From Nothopassalora personata (taxonomy: Eukaryota; Ascomycota; Dothideomycetes; Mycosphaerellales; Mycosphaerellaceae), in contig CM066293.1 in the NCBI GenBank assembly GCA_033816765.1, forward strand, positions 2,914,001 through 2,978,000: 64,000 bases of DNA, written 5' to 3'. The number at the start of each line of letters is the position of its first letter. Position 1 is the first letter of the stretch. The position numbers were made by a program, and so were the translations under genes. The notes below the pieces were generated by a model, which was not told the DNA's origin, did not search any database, and saw only the letters and a list, made by a program, of their open reading frames with translations. This document shows, piece after piece, positions 32,663-44,899 of the stretch.

Positions 32663-34669
32663 TTTTCCCGAATGGTATGTGGTTCGCTGTGCTTCGTGCC
32701 TAGAGGCTTCGGCTAGAACCTGTAGCTCGTTGCCCTGTGTCCACACTTGTAGTCTGTTGCGTTCCTGGATCTTCTGCGTTTCTGAGTAGAGTGCGCGTGC
32801 GTGCTGCACTATGTTGCGTAATTCATTCGATATAAATGTTCCTGACGGTGTAAGATATCCGGTTCCTGTTATTCGGCTTCCTATCGGTGGTCGTTCTGTA
32901 ACGGTGGTTGCTAGATTCTCGGTTGTTTCCATGAGTGGGTATCCCCAGGCCATGCCTCGTAGGGTGTCGAGTGTCTTGTCAAACTCAATGGAATGTAGCC
33001 TCCTTCGTCCACCTATCTTAGGTAGGAATTCCTCGTGCCTTCTTTGTAGGTAGATGATCATGTCGTACAGTTTTTTTTTAGGTGCATCTACCGTGAAGGT
33101 AAGTTGTTCGTTGTCGCCGTCAGTGTCGCTCTCTTCTCCTTCGGAGGAATCTTCTTCGCTGGATTCTTCCGGATCCTGTTCTTCCTCGATGGTATCTAGC
33201 CCGGTGGTTTCTTGACTTTCTTCCTGTGGTTCTGGTGACCATGATCCGTTCCATCCTGGGTCCTGATTTTCTTTATCGCTTCCATCTTCGTTGAAGTAGG
33301 ATTCATCGATGTCCACTTCTCTGAGCGTGGCGTTTTGCCTATGCGTCGCTCCTAGGGTTCCTCGTGGTTGCTGAGGCCAATACCCTGCGCCTGATTTCGC
33401 GGCGTAGTGGATTTGACACGAGTCTTGGTAACAGAATCGCCAATGAAGGCTTCCATGACCATTTCGAGACTCGGATTCGGTCTCGTAGTCGATTCTTCGT
33501 GTCATCATGTTGAACTGTCGTGGTTGGTTCTTCGCATCAAATGGAATGATCACCATTCGCTGCCCATGGTATCCTCCTCGTCCTTCTGAGGGGTCCAGGA
33601 GAGGCGTCGTGTTTCTGTTGCTAGCTCTCTCCTCCACTCTCCGAGTATAGTCGGTATCTCCTCGAGATCCAACGCTGCTCTCAGATTTACTAGTTCGGGG
33701 TTGCATCATATTGAATTGCTCGCGGCGCACCATATTTTTACCGCGGCAATCTCGCGCCATGTGGCCTTCCTTGCCACAGGCATAACATGTGAGTTTTCCT
33801 TTTCCTTTGAAGGGCTTTCCGTGGCCCCTACTCTTATCGATCTTCCGTCCTCGTTGGGTAACGTCCAGTTCCATTGGCTGTGGTCCATAGTAGGGTTGGC
33901 TTTGTCGTGAGAATTCTCCCTTCGCAACGTATCCTCCTAAGGGTCTGCGATCCGGAGCGTATCCTGCTATTCCTCCTACTTTGGAGTCGTATTTCTTCTC
34001 CTGGTGTCGTTCCCAGAGCTGGTCATCGATGTTGATCGACGCCTTCATTAGCTCTTCGAGGTTGGTGATCCGTCCCCCGTGTCTTATCAACTCGTCCTTG
34101 ACGGAGTCCTTAAGTCCACGTCGGAACATAGTCATCAACGCCGTCTGGTCCCATCCGGTGATTTGTCCGTATTCTTCGAATTTGGCGGCATACTCTGAAG
34201 TAGACGTCTTCTGCTTTAGGTGTTGAATAATTCGTATGGCCTGTTGGACTTCGTTCGAGGTTCCAAAGATTGATTTCATCTTTTCTTTGAAAAGGGTGTA
34301 GCTCCTGAACATTCCAGTGGGGTCTAATCGTCCCATACCTTCAAGGTATTCCTTAAGGTAAGGTTTGATCCAGTTCTGCGCACTTCCGCGAAGGTACGTG
34401 ATGGCGAAGATAGTCCTCTTATTAGCATCGACTGGGTTGAACATGAGATACATATCCATCTGATTGATCCAGTCGTCGAACTTGGCTCTGTCTCCATGGA
34501 AGAGGTCTGGCTTGGCGGCCTTAACGTCGTTCTTCCTTGGAGTAGACTCGTCATCGTCATCAGACTCATCGTCCTTCGTGGTGGTAGTCTGTTGTGGTGG
34601 CGCACGGCGGATGCTTCCTGCTTCGCTGGGGGCGGGTGTTCCCCTACCAGCTGCTTGAGTAGCGCTCAT
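32648..34669 (-). CDS. gag: Gag of element A, intact
   Basis: 673 residues from the ATG at 34667-34669; the open frame extends 16 codons further upstream without an ATG. It has an acidic N-terminal segment, capsid region about 75-235, linker rich in Gln/Gly/Arg, CCHC knuckle near 295, a long variable region, an acidic Glu/Ser/Asp stretch near 480-530, and a C-terminal domain of about 140 residues ending in HSGKGSAP at the frameshift site. Gag forms the particle shell and binds RNA by the knuckle. Compared with the left copy it has nine instead of ten A in the run at about 33071-33079, keeping the frame, and an extra Thr near residue 30. Pol follows in the -1 frame. Confidence 0.93.
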   Translation of the reverse strand: MSATQAAGRGTPAPSEAGSIRRAPPQQTTTTKDDESDDDDESTPRKNDVKAAKPDLFHGDRAKFDDWINQMDMYLMFNPVDANKRTIFAITYLRGSAQNWIKPYLKEYLEGMGRLDPTGMFRSYTLFKEKMKSIFGTSNEVQQAIRIIQHLKQKTSTSEYAAKFEEYGQITGWDQTALMTMFRRGLKDSVKDELIRHGGRITNLEELMKASINIDDQLWERHQEKKYDSKVGGIAGYAPDRRPLGGYVAKGEFSRQSQPYYGPQPMELDVTQRGRKIDKSRGHGKPFKGKGKLTCYACGKEGHMARDCRGKNMVRREQFNMMQPRTSKSESSVGSRGDTDYTRRVEERASNRNTTPLLDPSEGRGGYHGQRMVIIPFDAKNQPRQFNMMTRRIDYETESESRNGHGSLHWRFCYQDSCQIHYAAKSGAGYWPQQPRGTLGATHRQNATLREVDIDESYFNEDGSDKENQDPGWNGSWSPEPQEESQETTGLDTIEEEQDPEESSEEDSSEGEESDTDGDNEQLTFTVDAPKKKLYDMIIYLQRRHEEFLPKIGGRRRLHSIEFDKTLDTLRGMAWGYPLMETTENLATTVTERPPIGSRITGTGYLTPSGTFISNELRNIVQHARALYSETQKIQERNRLQVWTQGNELQVLAEASRHEAQRTTYHSGKGSAP

Positions 34670-34686
34670 CCTGAGGGCGTTCAAAG

Positions 34687-35095
34687 TGTTATTGTCTCGT
34701 TCCAGGGCTAGTCTCAAAAGAGAGATAAGTCAAGTCACGTGGCGGTATTATTCTTTGGAGAGGCTGAAGCAAGCTGAGCGAAGATAAATGATAGGAATAA
34801 GAGTTGTATTCCAATCAGTGAGATAGTAACATGAGTTGAACGCATCAGAACCATAAGGGTTTCTAGCGTTCCTAAATACAAAGGAGATAGAGCGTTTGCT
34901 CTCCGTGCTCTCCATGCTCTCCATGCTCTCTCGAGATCACCGAGATCAACGAGATCAAGGAGATCACTTCAGTTGCTCTCTCGGTTCCTTGGTTTTATTC
35001 CTGCGGGTGAGAGAGCACTTCTCGGGCGGAAGCGCCCACCAATTGTGGAGGTCTGATTGGTTAGCTTCCTTCAGCCCCAGATCAGAACCGTAACA
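34687..35095 (-). repeat. 5' LTR of A, right copy
   Basis: 409 bp; mirror of 5243-5651, with the self-primer sequence at 34836-34843 and the primer-binding site at 34677-34684. Confidence 0.94.
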
Positions 35096-35100
35096 ACCCG

Positions 35101-36555
35101 AAGCATTAGAACTAGAATTAGAACTAGAATTAGAACTAGAATTAGAACTAGAATTAGAACTAGAATTAGAACTAGAATTAGAACTAGAATTAGAACTAGA
35201 ATTAGAACTAGAATCCTATAGGCTATAGCTATAGCCGGAAATTAACTAGAAACTAGGAGCCTATAGACCCGCACTAACTACTTAGTTCCACTTAGTTTCA
35301 CACAACTCCTTTGTCTAGACCTACTCGTTGTCGTAGCTAACACTAGTCTTACTAGACGCGTCCCTAAGTAGCTAGTTAGTGAAGTTCCTATAGTAGTTAC
35401 GGAAGAAGCTCTTATTACGCCCTTCGCTTATAAAGCACATCTACTCGAGAGTAGTAACTAAGCTAAGCTACTTATCTATTAATTTTATAGCTCGGACGCG
35501 CTAATTATGTATCTTCTTATAGAAGAGCTCCGAGTCTAGGCGGACCGTAGCATTAAGCCACCTTCTAGCATTAAGGATAACTTCGTTGTCGTTCTAAGAC
35601 TTTAAACCCGCTAGGGCATCGGACAGAGGGCTAATGCTACTAAGGTATACGGCCGTAGGAAAAGGATAGCCGGGTACTAGGCGTCGATACTTAAATCCTG
35701 TAGCGCTCTTACTTAGCGTCTTAAAGTCACGATAGAGGTCTATTACCTAGTGTATGCTCTAGCTTCTCTAGAGTTTAAGATAGTCATCGTCGCGGATCTC
35801 GATAAAGTAAGGGTTAATCTAACGTAGTGTCCTCTTATGTGCGGCCTACCTTATTAGAACGCCTACAGTAGTTACCCGCATTTACCTAGCGCTTAGTTCC
35901 TCTCTAAACTAGCTAATGCTATTCTTACTTAGGTAATTCTAGACACTAACCGAGAAGAAACGCTTAAATCGGCCGTCTTCTATATAGTCGTTAATCTAGT
36001 ACTACTAGATGAACTCTCTAGCATTCCCTTTCTTATAAAAACCGTGTAAAAACTCCGGCCTACTAGTGCCCTCTAAGTTAAGAGAGTATAGCATGTTAAG
36101 CCGGTTACTAGTCTAGTAGTTTTCAATTTCGAGGTTTAAGTCGACCCTAGTATACTACACTATAGTGTTCGCGTTACCCCCCCTAATGAGCCCTATTAAA
36201 GCTAAAAATCGTAGGCCTAGGGAAGGAGATAAACCGAGTGTAGTGTTAAGGGTGTAGCGCTACTTATAAGAGCTATAGCCCGGGGTCTTATCGTATGATC
36301 TATTAGCTTAGAGAATACTACATATTCTAGTAGACGCCGCCGTTACTAACCTTATTCAATTCTCGTAGGTGCTATCGGTACACGTCGAATTCTCGACTTA
36401 TTATTTCTCTAACTAATTTAACCCGCAGTGCCAGTTTAGCGTTATTATACTAGTATAGCATGTTACTATTAATGTAGGTACCGGTACTATTAAGATCGGC
36501 TTAGTTAGCTTCATTAATGCCGAATTTGTCGAGGATCTAGTTATAGTTAGTAAAC
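35101..36555 (-). pseudogene. N-element leader, gag-like ORF and minisatellite (right arm)
   Basis: Mirror of 3783-5237. The 12 bp minisatellite is at 35106-35214. No differences from the left arm noticed. Confidence 0.5.
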
Positions 36556-36949
36556 TAATGTCTACTAACTACCCTATGTAGGCCTATCCGAGTTGTGGTG
36601 GTATGGAGCAGCGCTTATGTAAGCAGAGGTATTTACCGGTCCCGGGACCGTGAAATTAGGTCACGTGACGAGTAGCGTAGTAGCTAGATAAAACAAGAGG
36701 ATTAGCGGACCTAAACCCCTATACCCTCTACTCGAGAGGTATGAATTGAATTGTTGCCTTAATACTACGCTTACAATGCTTAACTACGTAGTATATATCT
36801 TAATAGCTATACTAGGTCCCGCTAGCTCACCTAAATGTCTAATTAAACCTAAATGAAATTGGGGTAAGTTAGACCTAAGGGACCCTCTCTCTAAACCTAA
36901 GGTTAACATAACTAAACCTAAAGTTAACACAACTAATCAGTCGTTAATA
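36556..36949 (-). repeat. C/N-family LTR (right arm, middle)
   Basis: 394 bp. It is read as the 5' LTR of N (minus orientation) inserted in, or recombined with, element C. Confidence 0.88.
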
Positions 36950-38568
36950 ATACGTAACGATACTACTCGTAGTACCGACTTTACCTCGAACACGGAGGTA
37001 GCTAAGCGGGTTAACAGTCTTCTAACTACGCTTATTAGGGCGAAACTACGACCTATTCTTTACCTTAATAGCTGAAAAACTCTTACCTTTAAAGAGCTAG
37101 TCTTAGACCTTAAGCGCGCGCTCATATAGGGTATTAGCGGTAATACCGGGATTCGTAACGAAGTAGAGGGCCTTATAGTAGAAATCTCGAATATGCTAAT
37201 CGCACATTATAGCGCTAACCTTACTATCCCTCTTAAGAACGTCCGAGACAGCATATTCGAGCATCTTAAGGCCCGCCATCCGGTACTTAGGTAGCTAGTT
37301 AATACTATCTACATTAATCGAGTTTCTAAACTTAATACTATAGTACCGCTCATTATAGGTGCAGTTAGTGCGCTTAATCCGGAGGGTCTCGTCTTCTTAT
37401 AGGATCTAATCCTTAAAGACTAATACATCCCTAATCATAGCCGAAGGTAACATAGTAAGTATCGGATTGCTATTCTTAGTTAGGGCCGGAGTAGATCGTA
37501 GGGTACTAACCGGTGTACCTAGCGGACTGCCCTCGCGTATAGGTACGCTATCTAGCGTTCGGTTAGGCGAGGATCGAGTAGGCGTAGTTATGCCCTCACC
37601 TATGCTCTCGCCTATACGGAGCTACTTAAGTCGACTCGACTTACGACCGCCTCTCGATAGGACTATAGGCTAGGTAGAGGCTAGTAGAGTTAGCGTAGTA
37701 CTCTTTACACGTCCTTTACCTTTACTACCCGGTAGCTAACGTAGCTAAGGCTATTGTTAGCTAGATGGTCTAGGTTAAGCTATGCTGTCCTCCGGGGACG
37801 CGGACTTCTTAGTAATAGTACCCTCTATAAAGTATAGAAGGCTATCCTTATAGACGGCTAGGCGGTGTCTTCTAATAATCTCCCTACTCTTAGCCGACTA
37901 CGGATTAATGCTACGTGCTTTAGCCTCCCTGTCGCACCGGGTAAGATTACTAGGCTCTAGAATTCGCTTACGATCTATGCCCTTGCGGCCGATCCTTATA
38001 CGCTAGATTAGTGCCCTCTAAATTCTACTAATAGCCCTACTATAATCTAGGTACTTGTTAATAAAGGCCGTAAACTAGCGGCGCCCGCTATTAGTACTAT
38101 AAAGCACGGAGATAACGCGTCGATTAAGAATCTTGTTGTCTATCTACTATAGCTAGTAGCGGGTAAGCGTAGCTCGAAGAGTCTTCTCTCGGTTACGAAT
38201 CTCTAAACCGGTCTTACGAATCTTACCGACGATAGGAAACAAGACATCGAGCTTCTTATTACTAAGGAATTCATCCTAGTAGCTCTTACCTATGCCGCTC
38301 TCAACTTCCTCAAAAAATAGGTTAACCTAGACGGAGTAGTCTTCGAACACCTTCTCGAAGCCCTTATAGAAGTCCTTTAACACCTTAACCCGCTTCTAAG
38401 GACTGAGCTCTCGGAACATAACATTAGCGGCGGACTTCGGCGTGTTCGTGTTAGTAAGGACATGCTTAACGTTATCCGGTAGGCGAAGGGACTCGAACAA
38501 GGTCTAAGGTGGGCGGGTAAGCCTAGTAACAGTACTAGTAAGCGCTATACTCGAGCTAGCCGGGCGTA
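36950..38568 (-). pseudogene. RIP-mutated sense ORF downstream of C pol (right arm)
   Basis: Mirror of 1770-3388; same strand as C pol. Product unrecognised. Confidence 0.5.
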
Positions 38569-39215
38569 ACGATAGACTAGCTAAAGCTATAATAACTGGG
38601 ATTCGCTATTAGTAAGATCGTAAGAGCTAGCTATCTCGTAGTGCTACTCTAGAGTAATAGTAAGCTTTAAAAGCTTAGTGTTAGGGTAGGGGCTTTAAAG
38701 AAGGTTAAGGTCGTAAAGAGAGAGAGAGGCTAAAGAACCGTCTAATGTGTGTAGTAGTAGATAGATGCGTTAGTAGCTCTAGTAATAGTGTTAGTGTTTA
38801 AAGAAAAAGAGAGGAAGTAGTAGGTAGAGAGCTACGCTTAAGTATGCCTCTTAGCGTATATCCCTATAACCGTTACAAGGCAGTAGCACCGAGACCGGTC
38901 TTATAAGTAGTAAGAGCAGTACCATTAAGGTCATACTAAAGGTCCGATAACCCTACATGTAACCGAAAACTAGTGCTAGTAACTACCTAGGTAAGCATTC
39001 GGTAGGGGCATGCTACGCTATTACGTAATCCGATTGACCGGTCCTGGGACCGGTAAATGTAACTCTACTAACTAAGGTCTAACTAAGGTAAGAACACCCT
39101 ATAAAGTGAAGTCTAGATAACCGAATCGGCTTAATAAACTAAAGGGCATGTACAATACATGCCTAAGGAAAGTGAACTCTATACGCCATTACTAACTAAT
39201 TAGTTCTTAGCCTCG

Positions 39216-39545
39216 TGTTACGGATCGATCCGGAGAAGCTCCAGCCAACCAATCGATGCCTACACACTAGTGGAAGGATCCGATATGCAGAGTGCTCTCT
39301 CCGATCTGCGTGCTCTGTAACAGAGCAGAGAGAGTAGGACAGATCAACTGATCCGACTGATCAGTCACGCCAAGACATAGCACTATATAGACGACGCTTC
39401 TTTACGAGTATAGATAGGAGCCTCGTGCTCAACTCATTTTAAGTATACACCATATACTGTTTGGAACCACTACCTTCATAACTGATTGAGACATCCCTGC
39501 AAAGATCCAAGCCCGAGTTGTGATAACGTACAGCGGTTCCTAACA
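39216..39545 (+). mobile_element. Solo LTR of family D, right arm
   Basis: TGTTACGG...CCTAACA with target duplication CCTCG at 39211-39215 and 39546-39550. Four transitions separate it from the left copy. Confidence 0.93.
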
Positions 39546-39550
39546 CCTCG

Positions 39551-42500
39551 ATCCTACTAAACTGTGAAATTTTGGCTATAGAAAGGTTATAAGGCCTAAC
39601 CTATAGCTTCTTAGATTCCGGTTTAGGATACGATCCCCTTTCGTTAACTCCTATAGGTAGTACGTCTTCGTCGGCGATAGGCTTGATCTCGTTTAAATTA
39701 CTACTGTCTTCGCTATTAGCGACGCTATTAGCAACTTCTCCCTCCCCTATTACGAGATCGGTCCTATTATCTAAGTTTAGTACTCCTATATTATCCGGGC
39801 GAAGCTCTAGAACTAGCTTAAGGTTTTCTCGTGCTTAAACACCCTTCATTAGCGTGCCATTAAGTTCCTTAAGAATATAGGTACTAAACTCCCTAGAGAC
39901 ACTAGACACCCGATATGGACCTTGCTATCGGTAACCGATCTTACGTAAGAAGTCATCCTTATATAGCTTATCGAATCTTATAACAAGGTCGCCCTTCTAG
40001 AAACTAATAGAGTTAACATTCTAGTGAGAATTAAAGTAGTCCTTACTAAGTTCTCTTAGTCGCTTCCTTCGAGTATGTAGCTCTTCTAAACTAAGGTCTC
40101 GAGCCTAGAGTTAACGCGCACGTATAGTAAGCAGGTCCTTAGTCGTTCTTACCGATCCCTATTAGTAATTCGCCTACGTCGGGTGCTTAACCTTAATTAG
40201 TAGAATCGTGCGATAGCTATATAGGACCTAAGCTAGCGTTATTCTAGTAGTACGATAGGTCGTAGTCCTATTAGCCTATAATATAGCGGGTACCTATTGC
40301 TCCTATCCGCGGTATATGTTCCTTATAAGCTTTACTAACGCTACAAGAATCGGACGGTGTCTAGCCTCGACCGGAGCATTAGACTACGGATAGTACGGTA
40401 ATATTCGGATCCTTCGAATACTAAGCCCTACGAGCAACCGCTTAACCTTAGCCGTATAAACCGTAGCGTTATTAAGCACAATTTTAGCATAGTAGCCGTA
40501 CCTATAGAAGACATCTTCGTATAGAAACTTAGTAACCGTCTTAGAGCTAGGAGGTGCCCTCGTTACTCTAGCCTCGATCTAGTTACTAAGTACTTCGCGC
40601 ATAACTAGGAGGTATCTATTTTTATGCACCTAGACGGGGTCCGAGTACCACTTCTTACTAATAACCTAAGGGCTCGATAAGTGAAGCTTACTAGCGCGCT
40701 AGTTGCCTTCGTAAAACCTATAAGGAGCATAACTTCGAACCTACGTAGAGACATTGGCGAAGCACCCGTCCTAGTAATACCGATCGGAAATAAGGTTATA
40801 TACGACCTTAGCGCTACGATAACCGTGTCTTTTATGGCATTCTATAACGATCTCCTTCTAAGCCTCATTATCGTTAATTATAAGTTGTAACGGTACTCCT
40901 CGGCGCTTCTAGAAGAATAGCAATTAGTCTTAGATAAAGAAATTGACACTCTTCTTTACTAGTCGCCGGTACTTAGCACGGGTAACACTATCGGGCCGGG
41001 TCCTAGTTTCTATAACCTAAGTAAGTTACTAAGAGCTTTTAGAATATTAGTCCCCGAGATGTCGTGTTTTCTAGATTCTAACTAGATAGGTGTCGACCGG
41101 CTCCGGGTACCCGAATAGCTTATTATTAATTATCTAGTCGACTTTGTCTTCGTTAGCTTCCCTAGGTTCCTAAGGTGTAGAGGGCCTACGAGACAGGGCA
41201 TCTAGGCTAGTATGCCTAGCTCCCGCAACGTGCTTCACTTCGAAAATAAACAGCCTAATCTATGCGACCTACCGGGCTATTGCCGAGTTAGGCAGGTCCG
41301 AAGCCGGCCGGTTAAGTTGCTATATAAGTGTCTTAGTATTAACCTTAAGGACAAAATTAACGCTAGTAATATATCTTTAGATCTTCTTAAGCCCCTTAAG
41401 GACCCTAAGGCATTCCCGCTTACTAGCATTATATCTAGATTCTAACGCGTTCTAGATTCTACTCTTATACCGTACCGGGTAACGCCGTCGAGTACTGTCT
41501 ATTAATTCTTAAGAAACGATATATCCCTATCTAGTGCCGCTAGCATTAACTAAGATAAAGATGGACCTAGCACTAGGTGAGTAGTAGAGGGTAACTAAGG
41601 CTAGAGCCTACACAAGGTATCTAGTAACCTCTTCTTTTAAGAACTGCTCATTTTCTATCTAGGTGAACTCGGCGTCCTTCTTTAGTAGCTTATACATTAG
41701 TCGAGCGATAATAACGAACTAGGGGATCTATATCCGGAAGTACACATATAGCCCCACATAGGTGCGGACCTCCTTAATATAGGTAGGCGTAGGCTAGTCT
41801 AGGATCTTAGCCACAACCTTTAGGTTAGGATAGCGACTATCCGGGCTAGTAACGTACCTAACAATCTTAAGCTTTTTATATAACTATTAGGATTTGCCTC
41901 TAGTAACCACCGCACTAGCTCTCTCTAGGTTAGTAAGAACTAGATCTAGGGAGACGATGTGCTTAACGACCTATCTCCTTAGCCTAGGCTCTACTTCGGC
42001 ATTCCTATAGTCCTTAGTTAGTCCCTTAATACCGATGTCATCGAGAAACGGCTTTACTCGATACGAGATATAATTAAGTAGAATCTTTATTACCGCACGC
42101 ACGAACTAAGCAACCGAATTAGTAGCCCCTTAAGGTAGAGTCGTGTTGCGTACTAGGCTAAGAGGGGTTATAAAGGCTATTAAGTCCCGGCAGGACTTAT
42201 CTAAAGTGATCTAATCATAACCTAAAAATAGGTCCATAAGTGAAGCGACTCGGTAACCGGTAAAATCCTCTAAGAAGCTATCCGTGGCCGGTGGAATGTT
42301 AGCATCGCGTATAGTAACCTTATTTAGGAGCATAGCTAAGTTAATTAACCGATATAGCACATCGCTTCTAGAGGCATTAACCTTCTTTACGACTAGGAAC
42401 TAGCTATTAGAGTATGCCCCTTATGAGTATTCTAGGATGTTGTTCTTAATCCGGGCTCTAATTATGCGCTTAACGATTGCCCTAAGACTTAGGTGTAACC

Positions 42501-44300
42501 GGATAGGGCGTACCTACTATAGCCTATAAGGGACCGTGTTAATCTTCTAAGGTGGCACGACGTCGTGCCTAATTTGCCTTATATAACTGAAATCCTAAGC
42601 GAGGACTGCCTCCCGGTTATAGAGCATCTTATCGAATAAGGCCCTTTCTATTAGCAATAGCTTAATACTAACCTTAATTAAGGTAAGTCGTTCTAGAGTA
42701 ATTCGGCTACCTCGCTTAATACTTAAGAATTTCTTAGTTAAGTACTTCCTATCGAACGGTCCTTATTCTTTAGGCATCTTAGATTCTAGGTACAGTACCC
42801 TACGCTTCCATTCTATATCTCCCTTAACTCGTAATTCTAGGCGTTCGTAAACGCTCGCGTCCACTAGCTTCTTCTTATCCGCCTTACGCTTGTACATCGT
42901 AAAGACCTACGGCATCCTAATATTAGCTATATGTTAGCCTACTTATTACTTTCGTGCCTAAGCATTCAATGCAGATTGCCTTAGGATCTCGGAAGGCTAA
43001 TCCCCTTAAACTGAATGAACGTTAGTAATAGAATCTCCCTTAAACGCGCCTATTCCAATTTCTACAACTCGTTCCTTTACTCTAGTAGTCCTAAGCAATC
43101 CTAATAAGTAAGCTAAATAGTTGCTAGGCGTTAGAGCCTTACCGGGTTCCTATAGATGCGTTATGCCGTCCTATAGATACGTCGTGTCGTAGTCGTATCC
43201 GTTTTCCTTACTATAGCTATTTACCGGTCCCGGGACCGGTAAATTAAGGTCCGAGGTTTTTCCGAGATAGTGCGAGAACCTTATCAATTTTGTTAAATCC
43301 GGCTTTAGTAAATTGGTGGGTTAAGCGCCGTAACTTAACCTACCCTTCCATTTCCCAACGCTTTTAATAGTTCTTAAAGGGTCTTGCACCTGTCCGAGCT
43401 AACTAGGGTAGTAAACATAACACTTTCACCTTTACGGCTAGTAATAGTCCCCTCCTATAAACCATTATCGCAGTTACGGGAAGTAAGTTGCACCTTACGG
43501 GCCTACGGACGTCCTAGGATTGTTAGTAAGTTTAGATCCGAGGAGATAAACATGTCTATTTAGTAGTGAACCCTAAATACCTAAACATCCAAATTGCCTA
43601 TAACACCTTTAAACTAGGCCCGCCCTCTAGTACCTCGAAAGGTAAGCTAAGTACTCGACATTACCGGTAACCTAAATCTATAAGCGTTCCTCTAGCCGAT
43701 AATATTCACCTCGGAACCCTCGTTAATTAGGCACCTAATCTAGTTCTTATTTATCCCGAACTCCGCTACTACCTAAGGACTAGGGACTATAGCAAAGTTG
43801 TTAAGGACACTAGAGAGCCCGATTTTCTTAACGTCCTTATAGAGCTTAGTAGTAGGGACCGCTCCTCTAGAGTAAAGTATAGTTAAATACACTCCGATAT
43901 ACTAGGCCTAACTATCTTCGCGGAAGACCTCCTTATTACACTTAGGTTCATCTTCATAGGTAACTACTTGTCTAGTACGAACCTTAGGGTTCTTTCCTAT
44001 AAGGCGTTGCACTATAGCGAGCTTCTCCTAAAGAGCGGGGGTGTTAGTAACGCGACCGAAGAGGGTAGCCTCGAACTAGCAACTATATCGAAACTAATCT
44101 TAGGCGTTCACATTAGGAAACGTTATCTAGAGGATCTAATCAATCTAGTAGATAATACTCTCTTCCCTTATAACCGGGCCATTACTAGCTAAACTATATT
44201 GTCGGACGTAGTTATTAATCCTTATAGTCTTAGTATTCTATATACGCTTCCTTTATGCGAAGGGGGCGTTCACGGGACTAATAGGCATATCCTTAGGCAG
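39551..44300 (-). pseudogene. Element C pol (PR-RT-RH-IN), RIP-mutated
   Basis: Minus strand, only moderately RIP-mutated (some CA/TG remain) but with TAG at former Trp codons. A protease-like segment is near 43.70 kb. RT has an LMDLFLGYDQITLD-type stretch near 42.2 kb and catalytic FLDDIGIKG near 42.04 kb, the form seen in a separate clade of fungal Ty3-type elements from A and B. RNase H lies about 41.5-41.2 kb and the integrase C-terminus with a GPY-like motif near 39.9 kb. It crosses the right end of the visible palindrome at 40337 without any break. The 26 bp dyad lies at 43219-43244. Confidence 0.7.
43219..43244. repeat. Perfect 26 bp palindrome
   Basis: Half-site ATTTACCGGTCCC followed by its exact reverse complement. 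The same dyad occurs in all five C/N LTRs (one arm degenerate) and at 1280-1305 / 39033-39058. Confidence 0.88.
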
Positions 44301-44899
44301 TCCTTTATTAGCATCGTTCCCTAATCTATTCACTTAGGCATCATTTCCCCTTCCTAGGGTTACCCCGGATTTAGCTAATAATTAAGTTTCGCTCATTTAA
44401 GCACTAACTTTATTAATTATTTTAACCTCCTACTAGTTAATCTCAGCTTACCGGATCTCCTATTCTAATTGTAGGCGAACTTTCTTAGTAGCCTTAGCTC
44501 GGGCTCGTAGATCCTAGGCTAAGGACCGGGTCCTCGGGTGCGGATTCTTTAGAATGCCTACGGGTGCCTTCCCTTTCACTTTATTAGACTACATAGGATA
44601 GGTAGATACCTCGTTAAGCTCGCCTAAGTCGACCGCCTGCTCTACTTTACTTTCTCCAAATAAGACCTAATATGTACTAGTAGCCTTCTCTATTTAGCTA
44701 GACCGTGCGTCCTAAGGGCTATACTCTATTAAATACCTAAAGTTAGGAGGGGGCTTAGAATAATTAGGAGGCGTAACCTTTGTTACCCTAGTGTAGTCCC
44801 TACCTATCTATTACTTACGTAGTACAGAAATCTCATACTAGTTATTAAACTCGATCGGCCTATAATGTTCTTCGAGTAGAGGGAGTATATAGAGCAGTT

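Larger units (their letters stand above)
28020..35100 (-). mobile_element. Complete Ty3/chromovirus retrotransposon A, right copy (gag intact)
   Basis: LTRs 28025-28433 and 34687-35095 with target duplication ACCCG at 28020-28024 and 35096-35100. All reading frames are open: gag, pol and the antisense Cys6 ORF. By sequence this copy looks capable of autonomous activity. It is two bases longer than the left copy in gag (+3 bp at the 5' end, -1 A). Confidence 0.96.
20288..40337. repeat. Right arm of the giant inverted repeat
   Basis: Reverse complement of 1-20147. Beyond 40337 the transposon sequence continues uninterrupted: element C pol runs on to its gag and 5' LTR, then the 5' half of B' follows. 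This arm therefore lies in the ancestral context and the left arm is probably the derived copy. The duplicated unmutated elements A and B show no RIP, so the duplication postdates the last effective RIP, or is an assembly artefact. Confidence 0.97.

Noticed and set aside
40681..41445. Plus-strand frames of 69-77 codons in element C
   Set aside because: They lie opposite RIP-mutated pol, which reads on the minus strand, and show no motif.
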